NCBI RefSeq assembly: GCF_004342025.1
Contig: NZ_SLWN01000009.1
Span: forward strand, 310,001-374,000
DNA: 64,000 bases
From: Kribbella steppae
Lineage (GTDB): Bacteria; Actinomycetota; Actinomycetes; Propionibacteriales; Kribbellaceae
Direction of reading: 5' to 3'
Shown here: one piece after another, positions 60,425 to 64,000 of the stretch
Layout of the letters: each line of letters starts with the position of its first letter
How positions within the stretch are numbered: the stretch's first letter is position 1
Position numbers and translations under genes: made by a program
Notes under the pieces: model-generated
What the model saw: the letters and a program-made list of their open reading frames with translations, nothing else
What the model was told of the DNA's origin: nothing
Databases searched by the model: none

Positions 60425-62320
60425 CTAATCTGCCGCCGCGTCCTCCTCCCGGCGGGCGGCCGCGACGTTCATCGCGGTGTGCCGTCCCTCGGCCTTCGCC
60501 TGATCCAGCGCGGCGTTGAGGGTGATGGCCGCGTCGATCAGCGCCAGGTGCGTGAACGCCTGCGGGAAGTTGCCGAGCTGTTCACCGGTCGAGCCGATCT
60601 CCTCGGAGTACAGCCCCACGTGGTTGGCGTAGGTGAGCATCTTCTCGAAGATGAGCCGGGCCTCCTCGAGGCGACCGGCCCGGGCCAGTGCGTCGACGTA
60701 GTTGAAGGTGCAGAGCGAGAACGTGCCCTCGTCGCCGGCCAGGCCGTCCGGCGAAGCGGCCGGGTTGTAGCGGTAGACCAGACTGTCGACCACGAGCTCG
60801 GATTCCATCGCGTCCAGCGTGGACAGCCACATCGGGTCGTTGGGTGTGATCATACCGACCGTTGCCATCCGCAACATTGACGAGTCGAGGACGGTGTCGT
60901 CGTAGTGCTGCACGAACGCTCCGACCTTCTCGTTCCAGCCGCGTTGCATCACCTGGTTGTAGATCGTGTCCCGGCTGTTGGTCCAGCGGTCCACCGCCCC
61001 CGGCCGGCCATGCTCCGCGGCCATCCGGATCGCCCGGTCGAAGGCGACCCAGCTCATCACCCGGCCATAGGTGAAGTCCTTCTGCCCACCGCGCGTCTCC
61101 CAGATCCCCTCACCCGGCAGGTCCCAGTTGTCGGTCAGCCAGTCGACGATGCCACGCAGCGCGATCCAGCCGCTGTGGCCGAGCTCGATACCGTGCTGAT
61201 CCGCGAAGTAGATGCTGTCCAGCGCCTCGCCGAAGATGTCCATCTGCCGCTGGTCCGAGGCACCGTTGCCGATCCGCACCGGCCGGGAACCTCGGTAGCC
61301 CTCGAGATGCTCGAGCGACTCCTCGACCAGGTCGGACGAACCGTCCACGCGGTACATGATGTTGAGCGGACCGCCTTTGCCCGTGGTCTTCTCCTGGACG
61401 CGGTCCCGCAACCACGCACAGAACTCGGCCGCCTCCTCGGTGAAGCCCATGCCGAGCAGTGCGTACACGGAGAACGAGGCGTCCCGCACCCAGGTGTAGC
61501 GGTAGTCCCAGTTGCGCTCGCCGCCGACCTGTTCGGGCAACCCGGCAGTGGGTGCGGCCACCAGCGCGCCGGTCGGCGCGTACGTCATCAGTTTCAGTGT
61601 GATCGCCGAGCGCTGCAGCATCTCCCGCCACCGGCCGGTGTACGTCGACTTGGACAGCCACTCCCGCCAGAAGGTCGTGGCGTCTTCGAACATCCCGGTG
61701 AACTCCGCGATCCCGATCTCCCGGGGTGGCCCGTCGGCCGCCGACTCCAGCACCAGCCCCCGGACCTGCCCGGCTGACATCGCATAGTCGATGTGGATGT
61801 CGCCACCGTCCACCCGTACCTGCGCCAACCGCTCGTCACCCGGCTCACGGACCGCGTGCAACGTCAGGGTCAGGTCGTCGGTCACGAAGACCGCGCCCAG
61901 CTCGACCAGCTGCGTCTCGTGTTCCTGGCGGCCGTAGTCGAACCGGGGCGCGATGTCCACCTCGAAGTCGATCCGCCCCCGCACGCACCGCATCATCCGC
62001 AGGATCCGGTGGTTCGCGGTGGGCTGCTTGCCGGCCGGCGGCATGAAGTCGACGACCTCGCCGACGCCGTCCTCGGTCATGAACCGGGTGATCAGGATCG
62101 CGGTGTCCGGGAAGTACAGCTGCCGGCTCGTGACGCCGGCGCCGGTCGCCCGGGCCCGGAAGTAGCCGCCGCGCTCCTGGTCGAGCAATGCGGCGAAGAC
62201 GCTCGGCGAGTCGAACCGTGGACAGCAGAACCAGTCGATGGACCCGTCCGTGGTCACCAGTGCGGCAGTCTGCAGGTCGCCGATCAACCCGTGGTCGGCG
62301 ATGGGGGGGTAGTCGGCCAT
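60425..62320 (-). CDS. Glycoside hydrolase family 15 (glucoamylase/trehalase-like)
   Basis: Protein of 631 residues. The N-terminal trehalase-like domain (PPIADHGLIGDLQTAALV and GSIDWFCCPRFDSPSVF) precedes the (alpha/alpha)6 GH15 barrel with NWDYRYTWVRDASFSVYALL and GEGIWETRGGQKDFTYGRVM, which carries the catalytic general acid Glu. Actinobacterial members act on trehalose or alpha-1,4-glucans in the cytosol, since no signal peptide is present. Its start overlaps the NDH-type gene by 37 bases, and zwf lies upstream, suggesting a carbon metabolism operon. Confidence 0.93.
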   Translation of the reverse strand: MADYPPIADHGLIGDLQTAALVTTDGSIDWFCCPRFDSPSVFAALLDQERGGYFRARATGAGVTSRQLYFPDTAILITRFMTEDGVGEVVDFMPPAGKQPTANHRILRMMRCVRGRIDFEVDIAPRFDYGRQEHETQLVELGAVFVTDDLTLTLHAVREPGDERLAQVRVDGGDIHIDYAMSAGQVRGLVLESAADGPPREIGIAEFTGMFEDATTFWREWLSKSTYTGRWREMLQRSAITLKLMTYAPTGALVAAPTAGLPEQVGGERNWDYRYTWVRDASFSVYALLGMGFTEEAAEFCAWLRDRVQEKTTGKGGPLNIMYRVDGSSDLVEESLEHLEGYRGSRPVRIGNGASDQRQMDIFGEALDSIYFADQHGIELGHSGWIALRGIVDWLTDNWDLPGEGIWETRGGQKDFTYGRVMSWVAFDRAIRMAAEHGRPGAVDRWTNSRDTIYNQVMQRGWNEKVGAFVQHYDDTVLDSSMLRMATVGMITPNDPMWLSTLDAMESELVVDSLVYRYNPAASPDGLAGDEGTFSLCTFNYVDALARAGRLEEARLIFEKMLTYANHVGLYSEEIGSTGEQLGNFPQAFTHLALIDAAITLNAALDQAKAEGRHTAMNVAAARREEDAAAD

Positions 62321-63681
62321 GATGGGTCGTCTCCTGTTCGGTTGCGGTAGAGATCGGCGCCGCCGGGCGCGACCTGCTGCATCGTGAAGGCTCGTTCGCG
62401 CCGGGTCTCCCGGCTGAAGGCGATCGCCCAGCCGAGCACCGCCCCGAAGCGGTTACGGAACCCGGTCAGGAAGGCGATGTGGATGCCGAGCCAGGAAAGC
62501 CAGCCGAGCCGGCCGCTCAGGTGCACCCGACCGACCGAAACGACAGCCTGACCGCGCGCGATGTAGGCCGCGGAGCCCAGGTCGCGGTACTTGAACGGCT
62601 TCGGCGGACCGGTCTGCCCGTCCATCTCGTTCCTGATCCGCTTCGCCGCGTAGTACCCGGTCTGCATCGCCACCTCGCCGACGCCGGGAAGGTCGTCGAG
62701 GCTCATCACGTCACCGACCACCGAGATCTCCGGGTGGCCGGGCAGGGTGAGATCAGGCTGGACCTTGATCCGCCCGGCCCTGTCCTGCTCCCCGCCTGCC
62801 GCCTTCGCGAGCTCATCGGCGACCGGCTGCGCCGCCACCCCGGCGGCCCACAGCACGGTTCCCACCTCGTACGGCGTACTCGCGCCGTCGGGTCCCCGGA
62901 CCACCAACCCGTGCTGGTCGACGTTGGTGACGATCGACCCCAGGTGGAGCTCGACGCCGAGGTCGGTCAGTGCGGCGGCTGCCTTGGCGGACAGCTTCGG
63001 GCCGAACGGCGCGAGCGGCGCGTCGCCGCCGTCGAAGAGCAGCACCTTGGCCTCGGTGGGATCGATGTCGTGGAACTGCTTGCTCAGCGTCGTCGTGGCC
63101 AGCTCACGGATCTGCCCGGCCAGCTCGACACCCGTCGGGCCGGCGCCGACCAGCGCGAACGAGAGCCACCGCCGGCGCTCGGCGGGATCGGTGGCCGTCT
63201 GGGCCATCTCGAACGCACCGAAGACCCGGCGCCGGATCAGCAACGCATCGGCCAGGGTCTTCATCCCGGGTGCGAACTCGGCGAACTCGTCATGCCCGAA
63301 GTACGACTGCCGCACGCCGGCGGCCAGGATCAGGTCGTCGTACGGGAACTCGATCTCGCCGCCGGTCGGCCGAGTCGCGTGCACGATGCGGGCCTGGACG
63401 TCGAAACCGGTCACCTCGGCGAGCACGCAGTCGACGTTGGTGTACCTGCGCAGTATCGCCCGCAGCGGCATCGCGACCTGGCCCTCGGACAGCATCCCGG
63501 TGGCGCACTGGTACAGCAGCGGTTGGAACAGGTGATGGGCGGCGCGGTCCACCAGAGTGACCTGCACCCGTCGGCGCCGGAACGCACGCGCTGCGAACAG
63601 ACCGGCGAAGCCCCCGCCCACGATCACCACCCGGCGAGGCTCCGATCGATCCTCCGCGCCGCTCCTGGTCCGCTGTCTCAT
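62284..63681 (-). CDS. NADH dehydrogenase type II-like flavoprotein
   Basis: FAD/NAD oxidoreductase of 465 residues. The FAD motif is VVIVGGGFAGLFAARAF and the NAD motif is ALVGAGPTGVELAGQI; QPLLYQCATGMLS and EVAMQTGYYAAKRI are typical of NDH-2. The C-terminal amphipathic region (WLSWLGIHIAFLTGFRNRFG) would anchor it to the membrane for quinone reduction. It ends inside the GH15 gene (37-base overlap) and starts 16 bases after zwf, so the three are probably cotranscribed. Confidence 0.9.
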   Translation of the reverse strand: MRQRTRSGAEDRSEPRRVVIVGGGFAGLFAARAFRRRRVQVTLVDRAAHHLFQPLLYQCATGMLSEGQVAMPLRAILRRYTNVDCVLAEVTGFDVQARIVHATRPTGGEIEFPYDDLILAAGVRQSYFGHDEFAEFAPGMKTLADALLIRRRVFGAFEMAQTATDPAERRRWLSFALVGAGPTGVELAGQIRELATTTLSKQFHDIDPTEAKVLLFDGGDAPLAPFGPKLSAKAAAALTDLGVELHLGSIVTNVDQHGLVVRGPDGASTPYEVGTVLWAAGVAAQPVADELAKAAGGEQDRAGRIKVQPDLTLPGHPEISVVGDVMSLDDLPGVGEVAMQTGYYAAKRIRNEMDGQTGPPKPFKYRDLGSAAYIARGQAVVSVGRVHLSGRLGWLSWLGIHIAFLTGFRNRFGAVLGWAIAFSRETRRERAFTMQQVAPGGADLYRNRTGDDPSWPTTPPSPTTG

Positions 63682-63697
63682 CGACTGGCCTCCTGGA

Positions 63698-64000
63698 TCA
63701 TCCGGCCGGGTCGTGCCAGATCACGCCGTGCGGCAGCAGGGCGTCGGCCTCCTTGGGCCCCCAACTGCCCTTGGCGTACGGGATCACGGGAAGGGCGTCA
63801 CCGAGGACCGGCTCGACCACTCGCCAGGCGGCCTCGACCGTGTCCTGCGCGGCGAAGAGCGCCTGCCGGCCCAGGAGCGCCGCCCCGATCAGCCGGTCGT
63901 ACGGTCGCTGGTCGGATCCCGGCGCCTCGGCGAAGGTGAGGTCCTCGGCCTGCGCGGACCAGCCGGCGCCGGGCTTCTTGCCGGTCAGGGTGAGCCCGAC
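63698..64000 (-). CDS. zwf: Glucose-6-phosphate dehydrogenase, C-terminal part (partial)
   Basis: The minus-strand frame is open from the right edge to a TGA at 63698, giving 100 residues. The sequence is the C terminus of glucose-6-phosphate dehydrogenase, with PYDRLIGAALLGRQALFAAQ, the segment EAAWRVVEPVL, then PYAKGSWGPKEAD near the end. The catalytic His and NADP sites lie outside the window. The enzyme makes 6-phosphogluconolactone and NADPH at the entry of the pentose phosphate pathway. It is the first visible gene of the zwf, NDH-2, GH15 block. Confidence 0.93.
   Translation of the reverse strand, partial: VGLTLTGKKPGAGWSAQAEDLTFAEAPGSDQRPYDRLIGAALLGRQALFAAQDTVEAAWRVVEPVLGDALPVIPYAKGSWGPKEADALLPHGVIWHDPAG

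Overview
This 64 kb window is GC-rich chromosomal DNA of an actinobacterium. The evidence is the GC-biased third codon positions, the many GTG starts and ATGA/GTGA overlaps, and the actinobacterial order rimP-nusA-ylxR-infB-rbfA-truB ... ribF-rpsO-pnp-M16 peptidase. The protein set and style fit Propionibacteriales, most likely a Kribbella-like organism; the genus is an inference. No rRNA, tRNA, CRISPR array, transposase or integrase was seen.

Layout. 1-900: the end of a secreted TAP-like hydrolase and a gene-free stretch that looks like a structured RNA ending in a strong intrinsic terminator. 901-7229: an XRE/NB-ARC/TPR regulator, dapB, a large membrane protein and a GNAT acetyltransferase. 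7229-12772: a peptide ABC importer operon. 13023-16401: an ABC exporter-type protein beside a small gene remnant, then a berberine-bridge-type flavoprotein. 16500-21694: M16 peptidase, pnp, rpsO, ribF. 21820-27539: accessory genes (SGNH esterase, sirtuin, two small regulators facing a short PEP-utilizing enzyme, DinB-like protein, flavin monooxygenase) lying between ribF and truB. 27924-35676: truB, rbfA, infB, ylxR, nusA, rimP, then a lipoprotein and a DUF4439 protein.

The most interesting region is 35774-44214, a compact single-direction biosynthetic operon: cupin, MetRS-like ligase, a fused FAD amine oxidase/lysine N-monooxygenase, a small beta-rich protein, two ATP-grasp ligases and an MFS exporter. 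The first three match the known hydrazine-forming machinery (N6-hydroxylysine plus glycine leading to hydrazinoacetate, as in s56-p1). Here the cupin and MetRS parts are split while the oxidase and hydroxylase are fused. The ATP-grasp genes suggest a small hydrazine-containing peptide or amide, exported by the MFS protein. The operon has a recognisable promoter, a palindrome in the promoter spacer, and a Trp-rich leader ORF overlapping a hairpin.

44230-50603 holds a YchJ-like protein, two Tat-exported alkaline phosphatases (PhoX- and PhoD-type, the first behind a PHO box), an RpiR regulator, two phosphatase-type enzymes and a fragment of a lost sugar ABC permease. 50683-57634 is a branched-chain-amino-acid-type ABC operon with an acyl-CoA synthetase inside it. 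57875-64000 holds a cation/proton antiporter, an MFS protein with a C-terminal frameshift, a GH15 enzyme, an NDH-2-like flavoprotein and the end of zwf.

A second notable signal is a dispersed inverted repeat present three times (3980, 9229, 56680). Each copy lies between co-directional genes, and its 3' arm supplies the Shine-Dalgarno and start codon of the next gene; compensatory base changes keep the stem paired.
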